Assembly (NCBI RefSeq): GCF_001500065.1
Contig: NZ_LQIN01000002.1
Coordinates: 62,001-126,000, forward strand
Direction: 5' to 3'
From: Mycobacterium sp. IS-3022
GTDB lineage: Bacteria > Actinomycetota > Actinomycetes > Mycobacteriales > Mycobacteriaceae
Length of the DNA stretch: 64,000 nt
The position numbers and the translations under genes were made by a program. This document shows positions 1-8,105 of this stretch, one piece after another; within the stretch, counting starts at the first letter, position 1, and the number at the start of each line of letters is the position of its first letter. Under the pieces are notes generated by a model. It worked only from the letters and a program-made list of their open reading frames with translations. It ran no database searches and had not been told where the DNA came from.

Positions 1-184
1 GATGCCGAGCATCTTCTGGTGTGATGTCGTCACGGTCCTTGTGCGCGGTCTTGGCCAGAATTGACTCGAGCGCGGCCACATTGCGCGACGACAGGTCGAA
101 GGCGAAGTCCTCCTTGCTCGTGAAGTCGGCGCCGGTCCATGCCATCGGGTCGGTGACTTGCTCGGTGTAGATCGCGGTGGGCAT
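1..184 (-). CDS. TauD/TfdA-like dioxygenase, N-terminal fragment (runs off the window)
   Basis: Only the first 61 codons are present; the gene continues past base 1. The ATG at 184 has a strong ribosome binding site (AGGAGG) five bases upstream. The N-terminus (DPMAWTGADF, then FDLSSRNVAAL) resembles Fe(II)/2-oxoglutarate-dependent oxygenases of the TauD/TfdA (clavaminate synthase-like) fold, where this segment precedes the catalytic core. The His-x-Asp...His iron triad would lie outside the window, so the assignment rests on the N-terminal pattern only. It follows the HpcH-type gene by 32 bases on the same strand, so the two are probably co-transcribed. Family moderately sure; substrate unknown. 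Confidence 0.6.
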   Translation of the reverse strand, partial: MPTAIYTEQVTDPMAWTGADFTSKEDFAFDLSSRNVAALESILAKTAHKDRDDITPEDARH

Positions 185-216
185 CCGTCCTCCTGTTGTC
201 GTGACGAGGCTTTCGG

Positions 217-1044
217 TTATCGGCGGGCCGTGCGAGTTTCGAGCCCACGCAAAGCGTGTGCGCGGGCAGTGGCGGCCTCGGTCATCATCCCGACGTCGGT
301 TCCCGCCGAGATGAATCTCAGACCCAGCCCTGCAAAGCGTTCCAGCAGGTCAAGGGACTTGATCCCCGCCACTCCCAGCGCCACACCATGTGCACGACAG
401 GCCGCTGCGACCGAGTGTACTGCACTGTGGAAATGCTCATTCTCATATTCCCCGTGGATGCCCATTTCCGCGGTCAGATCACTGGGGCCGAGAAGGATCA
501 TGTCCACGCCGCCGACGGCCGCTATCTGGTCGCAGGCCGCGACCGCCTCGGGGGTTTCGATCATCACCGCGACCACCGTGTGGCGTTCGAGTTCGGCCGT
601 GAGTTCGGCGGCCGGGCGTGGGACGTATCCGCTCACCGCGTTGGGGCCGGAGATGGACCGATGACCGACCGGCGGGAATCGAGCGGCGTCAACGACCGCC
701 TGTGCTTCCTGTGCCGAGTTCACGTGCGGCACAATCACTCCCACTGCGCCGCCGTCGAGGACTCGGGCGATGACGCCGGGATCGAGCGACGGCACCCGCA
801 CCAGGCCGGAGATGCCGGCGCCGAGCGCGGCGACACAGAGCATCCCGGCCGCCTCGAGAGAGCACGAGGTGTGCTCCAGGTCGATATAGACGGCGTCGTA
901 TCCGCAGGCCGCCGCGACCCCGGGGACGTCGGGGGTGCGGGCATTCAGCAATGCGAGGCACAACACCAGGCGATCGCCCCGTAAGGCGTCTCGCAGCGGT
1001 CCCGGCACCCACCCACGGTAACCGACCGAGAACGGGGATTCCAC
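217..1044 (-). CDS. HpcH/HpaI-family (citrate-lyase-like) aldolase
   Basis: About 275 residues, the usual length for class II HpcH/HpaI aldolases, metal-dependent TIM-barrel enzymes that cleave or form 2-keto-3-deoxy acids or related CoA esters. Visible motifs: YIDLEHT near residue 57, the glycine-rich VGVIVPHVNSAQEA segment, the metal-binding Glu in VMIETPEAV, and the metal-binding Asp in LLGPSDLTAEMG. These match the family's arrangement of Arg/His and Glu/Asp ligands. The start is taken as GTG at 1044 because the frame stays open further upstream but would run into the divergent thiolase-like gene. No good ribosome binding site is visible, so the start is uncertain by some residues. Substrate unknown. 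Confidence 0.8.
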   Translation of the reverse strand: MESPFSVGYRGWVPGPLRDALRGDRLVLCLALLNARTPDVPGVAAACGYDAVYIDLEHTSCSLEAAGMLCVAALGAGISGLVRVPSLDPGVIARVLDGGAVGVIVPHVNSAQEAQAVVDAARFPPVGHRSISGPNAVSGYVPRPAAELTAELERHTVVAVMIETPEAVAACDQIAAVGGVDMILLGPSDLTAEMGIHGEYENEHFHSAVHSVAAACRAHGVALGVAGIKSLDLLERFAGLGLRFISAGTDVGMMTEAATARAHALRGLETRTARR

Positions 1045-1048
1045 TAGC

Positions 1049-1058
1049 TCGTTAACGC
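1049..1058. promoter_or_regulatory. Candidate operator TCGTTAACGC (site 1 of 3)
   Basis: The 10-mer TCGTTAACGC, containing the palindrome CGTTAACG, sits in the 40-base divergent region between the aldolase and thiolase-like genes. The same 10-mer (reverse orientation) occurs in two other intergenic regions, 5955-5964 and 56936-56945. Shared placement suggests a regulator site; the regulator is unknown. Confidence 0.45.
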
Positions 1059-1084
1059 CATTATCGGTGTGGTAACCATTACGT

Positions 1085-2230
1085 ATGTCCGGAAACCGGG
1101 TCGCCGTCGTCGGTGCGGCACTGTCCGATTGCGGGCGGGTGCCCGACAAGACGGCGATGGCGCTGATGGCGCAGGCCGCACGACGCGCCGTGGCAGACGC
1201 CGGCTTGACGAAGGACGACATCGACGGCTTCGGCGGCCACGGGACGTTGTTGCCGCCCATCGAGGTGAGCGAATACCTGGGCCTGCGACCGAAGTGGGTC
1301 GACGCCACCAACGTCGGCGGATCATCGTGGGAGGTGATGGCGCGACACACCGCCGCGGCGATCGCCGCAGGCGAGATCGACGTCGCCCTGCTCACGTACG
1401 GGTCGACCGCACGCTCCGACGTCAAGCGGCGGGTGCGGGCCTCGGCGGCGACGCTGAGCACCGGGGGCGCCATGCAGTTCGAAGCGCCCTACGGCGCCAC
1501 ACTCATCGCCAAGTACGCCATGGCGGCCAGGCGCCACATGATCGAGTACGGGACGACCGAAGAGCAACTTGCCGAGGTCGCCGTCGCCGCGCATGAGTGG
1601 GCGGCGATGAACGAGAACGCCTTTGAGCGCGAAAGGATCACCGCCGACGATGTCGCGGCGGCACCGATGCTCGCCGACCCCTTCACCTCGAAGCACGTGT
1701 GCCTGCGAACCGACGGCGGGGGTGCAGTGGTGCTCGCCGGCGAACGGGTGGCGAAGGACTGCGCCAAAGAACCGGTCTGGATCCTCGGCGCCGCCGACGC
1801 CGCATCGCACGTGAGCATGAGCGAGTGGCCCGACTTCACGACATCCGCGGCGGCACAATCGGGTCCGCGCGCGTTTGCGCAAGCGGGAGTGAGGCCGGCC
1901 GACATCGACGTGTGCCAGCTCTACGACTCGTTCACCTCCACCGTGCTGCTCACGGTGGAGGATCTGGGTTTCTGCGCCAAGGGCGAGGGTGGTTCGTTCA
2001 TCGGCTCCGGCGCACTGCGCCCGAGCGGTGCGCTACCCACCAACACCGACGGCGGTGGCCTCGCCTCGTGCCACCCTGGCATGCGCGGGATGTTCCTGAT
2101 GGTCGAGGCGGTTCGGCAACTGCGCGGTGAATGCGGCGATAGACAGGTCGACGGTGCCCGGCTGGCGTGTGTGCACGCGATGGGCGGCTTCTTCACCCAC
2201 AGCGCGACGATGATCCTCGGGAGGCAGTGA
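1085..2230 (+). CDS. Thiolase-fold lipid-transfer-type protein (SCP-x/Ltp family)
   Basis: 381 residues with the non-decarboxylating thiolase fold (VAVVGAALSDCGR at the N-terminus, NVGGSSWEVMARH, a LYDSFTSTVL segment, and GGLASCHPGMRG near the C-terminus). In actinobacterial steroid catabolism such proteins (Ltp2, Ltp4, FadA5-like) are thiolases or retro-aldolases acting on acyl-CoA esters. The next gene is a DUF35 protein overlapping by one base (TGATG). That is the classic partner arrangement of Ltp2-type aldolases, which need the DUF35 domain of ChsH2. The SCHPGMRG segment differs from the Gly-Glu-Ala-Tyr segment of the second Ltp in this window (52037-53209), so thiolysis rather than retro-aldol cleavage is possible. 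Fold and pairing are clear; reaction is inferred. Confidence 0.8.
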   Translation: MSGNRVAVVGAALSDCGRVPDKTAMALMAQAARRAVADAGLTKDDIDGFGGHGTLLPPIEVSEYLGLRPKWVDATNVGGSSWEVMARHTAAAIAAGEIDVALLTYGSTARSDVKRRVRASAATLSTGGAMQFEAPYGATLIAKYAMAARRHMIEYGTTEEQLAEVAVAAHEWAAMNENAFERERITADDVAAAPMLADPFTSKHVCLRTDGGGAVVLAGERVAKDCAKEPVWILGAADAASHVSMSEWPDFTTSAAAQSGPRAFAQAGVRPADIDVCQLYDSFTSTVLLTVEDLGFCAKGEGGSFIGSGALRPSGALPTNTDGGGLASCHPGMRGMFLMVEAVRQLRGECGDRQVDGARLACVHAMGGFFTHSATMILGRQ

Positions 2231-2640
2231 TGGAGGCGCCCAGAGGTCAGAACCGGCCGACCATCGACACCGACAGCGAATCCTGGTGGGCGGCGGTCCA
2301 GGACCGGGTGCTGATGATCAACCGATGCAGCGCGTGCGGCCGAAACTCCCTGTACGTCCGCCCATTCTGTCCGCACTGCTGGAGTGAAGACGTACGCCTT
2401 GTGCCCGCGAGCGGCCGGTCGCGCCTCTACACGTGGAGCGTGATCCACCAGAACGCCGCACCCTTCGATGCGCGGCTGCCCTACACCGTCGCCATGGTCG
2501 ATCTCGAGGAAGGACCGCGGCTGATGACGCAGCTCGCCGACTGTCCAGTCGAACGACTCTGCGCCGGAATGGAACTCGAGATCCACTTCCGCGAGGACGA
2601 CGACGGGTTCGTCGTACCGGTCTTCCGGCCGGTCACCTGA
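2230..2640 (+). CDS. DUF35 / OB-fold zinc-ribbon acyl-CoA-binding partner protein
   Basis: 136 residues. A rubredoxin-like zinc ribbon with four cysteines (CSAC about residue 35, CPHC about residue 50) is followed by an OB-fold core (SRLYTWSVIHQ, PYTVAMVDLEEG). This is the DUF35 architecture, small proteins or domains that assist thiolases and Ltp-type aldolases, probably by binding the CoA ester. The ATG overlaps the stop of the thiolase-like gene, so the pair is translationally coupled and likely forms a complex. The 3' end overlaps by eight bases the convergent acyl-CoA ligase gene. Confidence 0.85.
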   Translation: MEAPRGQNRPTIDTDSESWWAAVQDRVLMINRCSACGRNSLYVRPFCPHCWSEDVRLVPASGRSRLYTWSVIHQNAAPFDARLPYTVAMVDLEEGPRLMTQLADCPVERLCAGMELEIHFREDDDGFVVPVFRPVT

Positions 2641-4207
2641 CTCCATCTTCCGCGAGGCGGTCGGCAAGGATCCGCGGCCGCCCCTCCGACAGCGCCTCGA
2701 GCGTATTGCGTCGCACCTTACCGTTGGCGTTGAGCGGCAGGGGCTCGTCCCAGAACACCAGCTCCTCGGGCAGCTTGTATTTCGGCATACCCGCGGCGAC
2801 CAGTTCGCCGGCCACATCGGCGAGCGACAACTCGACGCCGTCGTGCAGCACCATGGCCACCGCGAGCCGTTCGCCGGTGGTCGCGTCGGCCACGGAGTAC
2901 GCGGCGCACTCACGCACACCGGGTATTGCGGCCACCGCCTCCTCGACCTCCGCCGCCGGGATCTTCATGCCGTTGCGTATGACGATGTCCTTGATCCGCC
3001 CGACGATGCGCACCCGCTTCTCGCTGACCTCGGCCACATCGCCGGTTCGGAACCAGTCCCCGTCGAACGCGTCGACGTCGTCCTCGGTTTCCGTGTAACC
3101 GAGAAACGCATGCGGGCCCTTGATACAGCACTCGGTCGGGTCGCCCACGGACCCCACGCGCACGTCGACATCGTCCAGCGCCACACCGTCATCCGCGTGC
3201 CGCACCGCCTTGCTCTCGGTGCGCAGCCCCGACGTGCTCACCGGTACCTCCGACGATCCGTAGGCCCGCATGACGACGATCTCGAAATCGTCCTCGACCC
3301 GCTCGACGATGCGCCGGTCGAGCATCGTGCCGCCGAGATACACCGCTCGCAACGGCACTTCCTTCTCCCGGGCGGCCACTTCGTCGAGCAGCCGGTCGAG
3401 CAGCCGGTCCGGCCCGCCGTACCACGTCGCCCCTGACGACAGCAACAGATCGCATGTGTCTGCGGGGTCCCACCGGTCCTCGAGCGCCACCGGCGCGGCG
3501 AGCATGGGCCCGATGAACAACGCCTGCAGCACACCGGTGACCGAGGCGAGCGGGCTGATGAGGAAGATGCGGTCGTCGGCGCCGAGACCGGCCGCCGCGA
3601 TGTAGTTCGCCGACGCCTTGGCCAGGGTGCTCAGCGAATGGATGACTCCCTTGGGCCGCGACGTCGTGCCCGAGGTGTAGAGCACGAAGGACGGCTCGTC
3701 GGCGGGCCGCATCGGCCGACTGGGCGCAGGCACGTCCGACGCGCGGGCGAGGTCGATCCAACGGCAGGCGTCACGCAACGCCGGTTCCCCTGTGGCAGCC
3801 CAGCCGGGAGCCACCCCGTACTCGGCGCCGGTGCGTGCCACGATGTCGGCGACCTGCGTCGGCCCGGCGCTGCGCGGCACCAGCAGCACCACCGCGTCGA
3901 CCCGGGTGGCGGCGTGCACCGCGACGACCGAGCCGATGTCGTTGCCGGCCACGACCACCACCGGCGTCGCCGCACCGACACCTGCGTCTCTCAGCTTGTG
4001 CGACGCGCAGTCGACCCGTTCGTCGAGGTCTGCGTAGGTCAGCTCGGCGGCGCGGGTGACCAGCGCCTGCCGCGTCGGATACCGCTCGGCGGTGAAGCGT
4101 ACGACGTCGAGCGGCCGGTCCGACCAGAAACCGGCGGCCCGATACTTGGAGCGCAGACCGTCCGCTCGCCGCCGCGCATGGCGCAGCAGCGCGGTACCCC
4201 CACTCAT
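2633..4207 (-). CDS. Acyl-CoA ligase (AMP-binding, FadD type)
   Basis: 524 residues of the ANL adenylating superfamily, which activates a carboxylic acid through an acyl-adenylate and transfers it to CoA. Motifs in order: P-loop YTSGTTSRPKG (about residue 170), YGSSEVP in the A5 region, WFRTGDV, the hinge IVGRIKDIVIRNG, and the catalytic lysine in NANGKVRRN near the C-terminus. The ATG at 4207 is preceded by GGAGGG at good spacing, so the open frame further upstream was not used. The gene is divergent from an SDR with a 55-base shared promoter that carries a copy of the window-wide 18-bp operator. Substrate not predictable. Confidence 0.88.
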   Translation of the reverse strand: MSGGTALLRHARRRADGLRSKYRAAGFWSDRPLDVVRFTAERYPTRQALVTRAAELTYADLDERVDCASHKLRDAGVGAATPVVVVAGNDIGSVVAVHAATRVDAVVLLVPRSAGPTQVADIVARTGAEYGVAPGWAATGEPALRDACRWIDLARASDVPAPSRPMRPADEPSFVLYTSGTTSRPKGVIHSLSTLAKASANYIAAAGLGADDRIFLISPLASVTGVLQALFIGPMLAAPVALEDRWDPADTCDLLLSSGATWYGGPDRLLDRLLDEVAAREKEVPLRAVYLGGTMLDRRIVERVEDDFEIVVMRAYGSSEVPVSTSGLRTESKAVRHADDGVALDDVDVRVGSVGDPTECCIKGPHAFLGYTETEDDVDAFDGDWFRTGDVAEVSEKRVRIVGRIKDIVIRNGMKIPAAEVEEAVAAIPGVRECAAYSVADATTGERLAVAMVLHDGVELSLADVAGELVAAGMPKYKLPEELVFWDEPLPLNANGKVRRNTLEALSEGRPRILADRLAEDGVR

Positions 4208-4219
4208 GGTGCCCTCCGA

Positions 4220-4237
4220 TGCAAATGCGGATTCTCG
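4220..4237. promoter_or_regulatory. 18-bp operator, copy A (TGCAAAT-GCGG-ATTCTCG)
   Basis: Copy of the inverted repeat TGAGAAT-N4-ATTCTCA: left arm 5 of 7, right arm 6 of 7, spacing exactly four. It lies between the divergent ligase (starts 4207) and SDR (starts 4263), so it could control both. It is one of the weaker matches; support comes from position and the other copies. Confidence 0.5.
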
Positions 4238-4262
4238 TCCACGCAAATGTAACCTCTCAAGC

Positions 4263-5129
4263 ATGCCGCTCATGACTTTCGAGGATCAGGTAGCCGTCGT
4301 CACAGGTGCGGGCGGAGGGCTCGGCCGCTGTCACGCACTCGAACTCGCCCGCCGAGGCGCCCGCGTTGTGGTCAACGACCTCGGCAGCGCGGTCGACGGT
4401 AGTGGTGCTTCGATCTCGGCCGCGCAGGCTGTGGTCGACGAGATCACCGCCGCCGGTGGCACCGCGATCTCCAACGGTGACTCCGTCGCGAGCGAGGAGG
4501 GCGGCGCCGCCATCGTCGCCGCGGCGGTGGATGCCTTCGGTCGGCTCGACATCCTCGTCAACAACGCGGGCATCCTCCGTGACGCGGCGTTCAAGAACAT
4601 GACCGCCGAGCAGGTCGACGCGGTGCTGTCGGTCCACCTGAAAGGCGCCTTCAACGTGACCCGTGCCGCGTGGCCCATCATGCGCGAGCAGAACTACGGA
4701 CGCATCGTCCAAACCACCTCTGGCACCGGCCTGTTCGGCAACTTCGGGCAGGCCAACTATGGCGCCGCCAAGATGGGCCTGGTCGGCATGATGCACGTCC
4801 TGTCCATCGAGGGGGCACGAAACGGCATCGCCATCAACGCCGTCGCACCGATCGCACGCACCCGGATGACCGAGGACATCATGGGCGAAGCAGGCAAGGC
4901 GATGGACCCGGAGCTGGTCACACCGGTGGTCGTCTACCTGTCCCACCGTGACTGCGACCGCACCGCGCACATTTACTCGGTGGGTGCGGGCAAGGTGTCG
5001 CGGGTGTTCATCGGCGTCACCAAGGGGATCGAGAACCGCTCACTCACAGCGGAATCCGTTGCCGAGGCGATCGACGAGATCGACGACAGCGCGACGTTCA
5101 CAATTCGCGGCGGGCCTGGCAACGGCTGA
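4263..5129 (+). CDS. SDR dehydrogenase, HSD17B4/Hsd4A-like 3-hydroxyacyl-CoA dehydrogenase
   Basis: 288 residues, longer than a typical 250-residue SDR and like the N-terminal dehydrogenase domain of multifunctional enzyme type 2 (mycobacterial Hsd4A/ChsB1). Cofactor motif VTGAGGGLGRCHA at the N-terminus, NNAG, catalytic Ser in the TTSGTGLFGNFG segment, and Tyr/Lys in NYGAAKMG. Such enzymes oxidise (3R)-hydroxyacyl-CoA in steroid side-chain and fatty-acid beta-oxidation. ATGs at 4263 and 4272 are both possible; no Shine-Dalgarno precedes them, so transcription may be leaderless. The gene is convergent with the next crotonase, two bases apart. Confidence 0.85.
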   Translation: MPLMTFEDQVAVVTGAGGGLGRCHALELARRGARVVVNDLGSAVDGSGASISAAQAVVDEITAAGGTAISNGDSVASEEGGAAIVAAAVDAFGRLDILVNNAGILRDAAFKNMTAEQVDAVLSVHLKGAFNVTRAAWPIMREQNYGRIVQTTSGTGLFGNFGQANYGAAKMGLVGMMHVLSIEGARNGIAINAVAPIARTRMTEDIMGEAGKAMDPELVTPVVVYLSHRDCDRTAHIYSVGAGKVSRVFIGVTKGIENRSLTAESVAEAIDEIDDSATFTIRGGPGNG

Positions 5130-5131
5130 CG

Positions 5132-5950
5132 TCAGCGGCCCTGGAAGTTCGGTGGGCGACGCTCGGCGAACGACTTCAGGCCCTCCTGCAGGTCCGCGGT
5201 CCGCGACACCACCTCCTGCGCCCAGGCCTCCTGCTCGAAGGCGCGGTCGCGGCCCGACTCCGACGACACGGACAGCAGGCGCTTGGTCAGCGCCAGCATG
5301 ACGGTGGGGCCCGCCGCCAGTCGTCCGACCAGTTCCTCGGCGGCCGCGTCGGTTTCATCCGGCGCGACCACGCGGTTGACCAGGCTGAGTCGCTCACAGG
5401 TCGCGGCGTCGACGGGTTCGCCGAGCATCAACAATTCGGTGGCCTTGCGCAGCCCTACGATCCTGGTCAGCAGGTGTATCGCGCCCGAATCGGGCAGGAT
5501 GCCGCGGTGCACGAACGCCTCCACCAGCTTCGCATCCCTCGACATGACGACCAGGTCGCAGGCCAGCACCAGGCTGGCGCCGGCGCCCGCGGCCGCACCC
5601 TTGACCGCGGCGACGACGGGCTTGTCGCAGTCCAGCACCGAGCAGACCAGTCGTTGCCAACCCTTTTGCAGCATCCGGGCGATGTCGCCGGGCCTCTTGT
5701 CCGACGGAGGCTGCGCCGAATGCGGCCCCAATCCGGCACCCGAGCAGAAGTGCCGATCCCCCGTCGCTCGCAACAACACCGCACGCACAGACGGGTCGTC
5801 GCTGGCGCTGTCGAACACCTTCGTCAGCGCATCACGTGCCAACGGGGACAACGAGTTTCCGACATCCTGCCGGTCGATCGTGATCCGGCAGATGCCGTCT
5901 GCTCCGACGTCGACCCAAACCCCTGCCTGCTCTTCGACCAACTGGCTCAC
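5132..5950 (-). CDS. Crotonase-family enzyme (enoyl-CoA hydratase/isomerase, PaaG-like site)
   Basis: 272 residues from GTG at 5950; the frame is open for about 1.2 kb further upstream, but that stretch is antisense to the next gene. Oxyanion-hole segments FCSGAG and AGAGASLV are present. The two catalytic glutamates of canonical crotonases are absent: the first position is Ser (GAGASL) and the second is Phe (VEAFVHRG). Instead LPDSGA carries an Asp, as in PaaG-type isomerase/hydratases. The C-terminal FAERRPPNFQGR motif is typical of mycobacterial EchA proteins. It is divergent from the double-hotdog gene across a 90-base promoter carrying a TCGTTAACGC site. Confidence 0.83.
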   Translation of the reverse strand: MSQLVEEQAGVWVDVGADGICRITIDRQDVGNSLSPLARDALTKVFDSASDDPSVRAVLLRATGDRHFCSGAGLGPHSAQPPSDKRPGDIARMLQKGWQRLVCSVLDCDKPVVAAVKGAAAGAGASLVLACDLVVMSRDAKLVEAFVHRGILPDSGAIHLLTRIVGLRKATELLMLGEPVDAATCERLSLVNRVVAPDETDAAAEELVGRLAAGPTVMLALTKRLLSVSSESGRDRAFEQEAWAQEVVSRTADLQEGLKSFAERRPPNFQGR

Positions 5951-5954
5951 CCCT

Positions 5955-5964
5955 GCGTTAACGA
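5955..5964. promoter_or_regulatory. Candidate operator TCGTTAACGC (site 2 of 3, reverse orientation)
   Basis: GCGTTAACGA on the plus strand, the exact reverse complement of site 1 at 1049-1058. It begins only a few bases upstream of the GTG start of the crotonase gene, where binding would block transcription or initiation. Regulator unknown. Confidence 0.45.
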
Positions 5965-6040
5965 CGTTTCCGGTTTTCGGGTATCTTAATTTCCGCCGAC
6001 GTCGCCAGCGACGATATGGGCCGAACTGAGGAGGCGATGC

Positions 6041-7300
6041 GTGACCCAGTCCTCGGCGGCGGGCCAGATCACCGATGAGGGCCTGTCCAGGTTGCGCGCC
6101 AGCATCGGCATCGCCGTCCCGCACACCCAGCCCCCGCATTACCTGCGGCCCAACGAGGACACCTTTCGCCATGTCGCGGAAAGCTACGGTGACGCCAACC
6201 CGCTGTGGTCGGATCCCGAATACGCGACGAAATCGGTGTGGGGCGAGCCGATCGCGCCGCCGGCGCTGGTCGGTGGCGACACCCTGATCGGTGAGGATGA
6301 GGTCACCGAGCTTTCCGACGAGGACCGCGCGGCGACCAAGGGCGACCCGCTGCGCGGTGTTCACGCCTTCTACGCCTCGTCGTCGCGGGAGTGGTGGGCG
6401 CCGCTGCGTGCCAACCGCCGGGTGTTCCGGCGCAACGCCCTTGTCGCCGCACTGGACAAGCGCAGCGACTTCGCCGGTCGCGCCGTGCACGAATGGTCGG
6501 CGCAAATATTCCGCGACGACGAGGGCACCATCCTCGGCGGCCAGTACCGCAACATGATCCGCACCGAACGCAGCAAGGCCAGGGGCCGGAAGAAGTACGA
6601 GTCGGTGGACCTCAAGACGTGGACCGCCGACGAGATCGCCGAGATCGACGAGCGGTACGCCCGCGAGGCCCCCCGCGGCGCCGAGCCGCGCTGGTGGGAG
6701 AACGTGGCCGAGGGCGACGAGATGGGCTCGCTCACAAAGGGTCCGCTCACCGTCACCGACATGGTGTGCTGGCACGTCGGAATGGGCACCGGCATGTACG
6801 GGGTGCGGCCGCTGAGGTTGGCCTGGCGCAATCGCCAACGCATCCCCCGGTTCTACACACCCAACGAGCACGGTGTGCCGGACGTCCAGCAGCGTGTGCA
6901 CTGGGAGCCCAGCGCCGCCCGAAATGCGGGTAACCCGACGACTTTTGATTACGGCCGCATGCGCGAAACATGGCTCATCCACCTGTGCACCGACTGGATG
7001 GGCGACGACGCCTGGCTGTGGAAGCTCGACTGCGAGTTCCGGTTGTTCAACTACGTCGGCGACCTGCACACGATCACAGGCGTCGTCACCCGCAAGTACC
7101 TCGCCGAGGGCGACCTGCCGGCGATCGACGTGGACCTCGCGGCGACCAATCACCGCGGCGAGGTCACCGCGCCGGGCCACGCCACGATCCTGCTGCCCAG
7201 CAGGGAGCGCGGCCCCGTTCGCCTGCCCGATCCGCCGGGCGGGGCGACGAACCTGACCGATCTGATGACGGCCGTGTCGGCCCGGTTCGGGGAGCGATGA
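6041..7300 (+). CDS. Double-hotdog MaoC-type acyl-CoA dehydratase
   Basis: 419 residues. The N-terminal half has a FAS1-like/MaoC dehydratase pattern (YGDANPLWSDPEYA near residue 50), and the C-terminal half has a second hotdog repeat (CDWMGDDAWLW-type region near 320 and NHRGEVTAPGHATILLP near 370). The family hydrates enoyl-CoA in actinobacterial lipid and steroid degradation. It is the first gene of a six-gene operon in which nearly every stop overlaps the next start. GTG at 6041 is used, with a GAGGAGG site upstream; the ATG five bases earlier is in another frame. The operon has every activity of a beta-oxidation cycle except a dedicated thiolase. Confidence 0.8.
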   Translation: MTQSSAAGQITDEGLSRLRASIGIAVPHTQPPHYLRPNEDTFRHVAESYGDANPLWSDPEYATKSVWGEPIAPPALVGGDTLIGEDEVTELSDEDRAATKGDPLRGVHAFYASSSREWWAPLRANRRVFRRNALVAALDKRSDFAGRAVHEWSAQIFRDDEGTILGGQYRNMIRTERSKARGRKKYESVDLKTWTADEIAEIDERYAREAPRGAEPRWWENVAEGDEMGSLTKGPLTVTDMVCWHVGMGTGMYGVRPLRLAWRNRQRIPRFYTPNEHGVPDVQQRVHWEPSAARNAGNPTTFDYGRMRETWLIHLCTDWMGDDAWLWKLDCEFRLFNYVGDLHTITGVVTRKYLAEGDLPAIDVDLAATNHRGEVTAPGHATILLPSRERGPVRLPDPPGGATNLTDLMTAVSARFGER

Positions 7301-8103
7301 GCTACCAGAGCGTTTCCGGGCTTCGGGCCGAGCAGCAGGGCCCGGTCCTGTGTCTCACGCTGGACCGCGCCGATCACCGCAACGCCGTCAACGACACCAT
7401 GCTGGACGCGATGGTCGGACACCTCGCCACCGCGGGCACCGACGAATCGGTTCGGGTCATCCGCATCGATGCCGAAGGCCCGGCCTTCTGCGCGGGTTCC
7501 GATCTGATCGCCAGAAATGCGAAGTCGGAGCGCAAACCGCGCGTGGGCAGCACCCAGCGTCGGCTGCCCAACAAGGCCAACAGGCTGATTCCACTGCTGC
7601 TCGAGACCCAGGTGCCCGTCGTCGCGGTGGTCCGCGGCTGGGCGGCGGGGCTGGGCTTCCACATCGCGATGGCGTCGGACTTCTGCATCGCGGCCGAGGA
7701 CGCCCGGTTCTGGGAACCGTTCATGGCGCGCGGCTTCACACCCGACAGTGGCGCGGCCTGGCTGCTGCCCCGGCTCGTCGGGATGGTCCGCACCCGCCGG
7801 CTGCTGATGCTCGGCGAGGAGCTGTCCGGAACCACGGCCGCCGAGTGGAACATCATCCACGGCGCCCATCCCGACACCGAACTCGACGCTGCCGCACAAG
7901 AACTCGTCGATCGGCTGGCCGCCGCACCGACGGTTGCCCTCGGCCTCACCAAGTGGCTGCTCCAGAGCGGCAACGGCCTGGACCTCGACCGTCATCTGCA
8001 GAACGAGGCGATGGCGCTCGAACTATCAAGCCGCAGCGAGGATTTCAAGGAGGGTCTGGCTGCCTTCCGCGACAAACGCGACGCGAAATTCCAGGGGCGT
8101 TGA
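7297..8103 (+). CDS. Crotonase-family enzyme (enoyl-CoA hydratase/isomerase)
   Basis: 268 residues, start ATG overlapping the upstream stop (ATGA). Crotonase fold with FCAGSDL and RGWAAGLGFHIA oxyanion-hole segments and the terminal FRDKRDAKFQGR motif. The two canonical glutamates are replaced: His in GLGFHIA and Phe in EPFMARG, with an Asp supplied by TPDSGA. In this it resembles the crotonase at 5132-5950. It is second in the coupled operon after the double-hotdog hydratase. Hydratase versus isomerase cannot be decided from sequence. Confidence 0.82.
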   Translation: MSYQSVSGLRAEQQGPVLCLTLDRADHRNAVNDTMLDAMVGHLATAGTDESVRVIRIDAEGPAFCAGSDLIARNAKSERKPRVGSTQRRLPNKANRLIPLLLETQVPVVAVVRGWAAGLGFHIAMASDFCIAAEDARFWEPFMARGFTPDSGAAWLLPRLVGMVRTRRLLMLGEELSGTTAAEWNIIHGAHPDTELDAAAQELVDRLAAAPTVALGLTKWLLQSGNGLDLDRHLQNEAMALELSSRSEDFKEGLAAFRDKRDAKFQGR

Positions 8104-8105
8104 CC

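Noticed and set aside
428..445. TGGAAAT-GCTC-ATTCTCA, matching the 18-bp operator inside the HpcH-type gene
   Set aside because: It is within coding sequence, and its bases encode the conserved ENEHF-like segment. I treat it as a chance match; it shows that the background rate of weak matches is not zero.
5951..7180. Upstream extension of the crotonase frame that begins at 5950
   Set aside because: The extension is antisense to the double-hotdog gene and lacks any homology. The family length fits the start at 5950.
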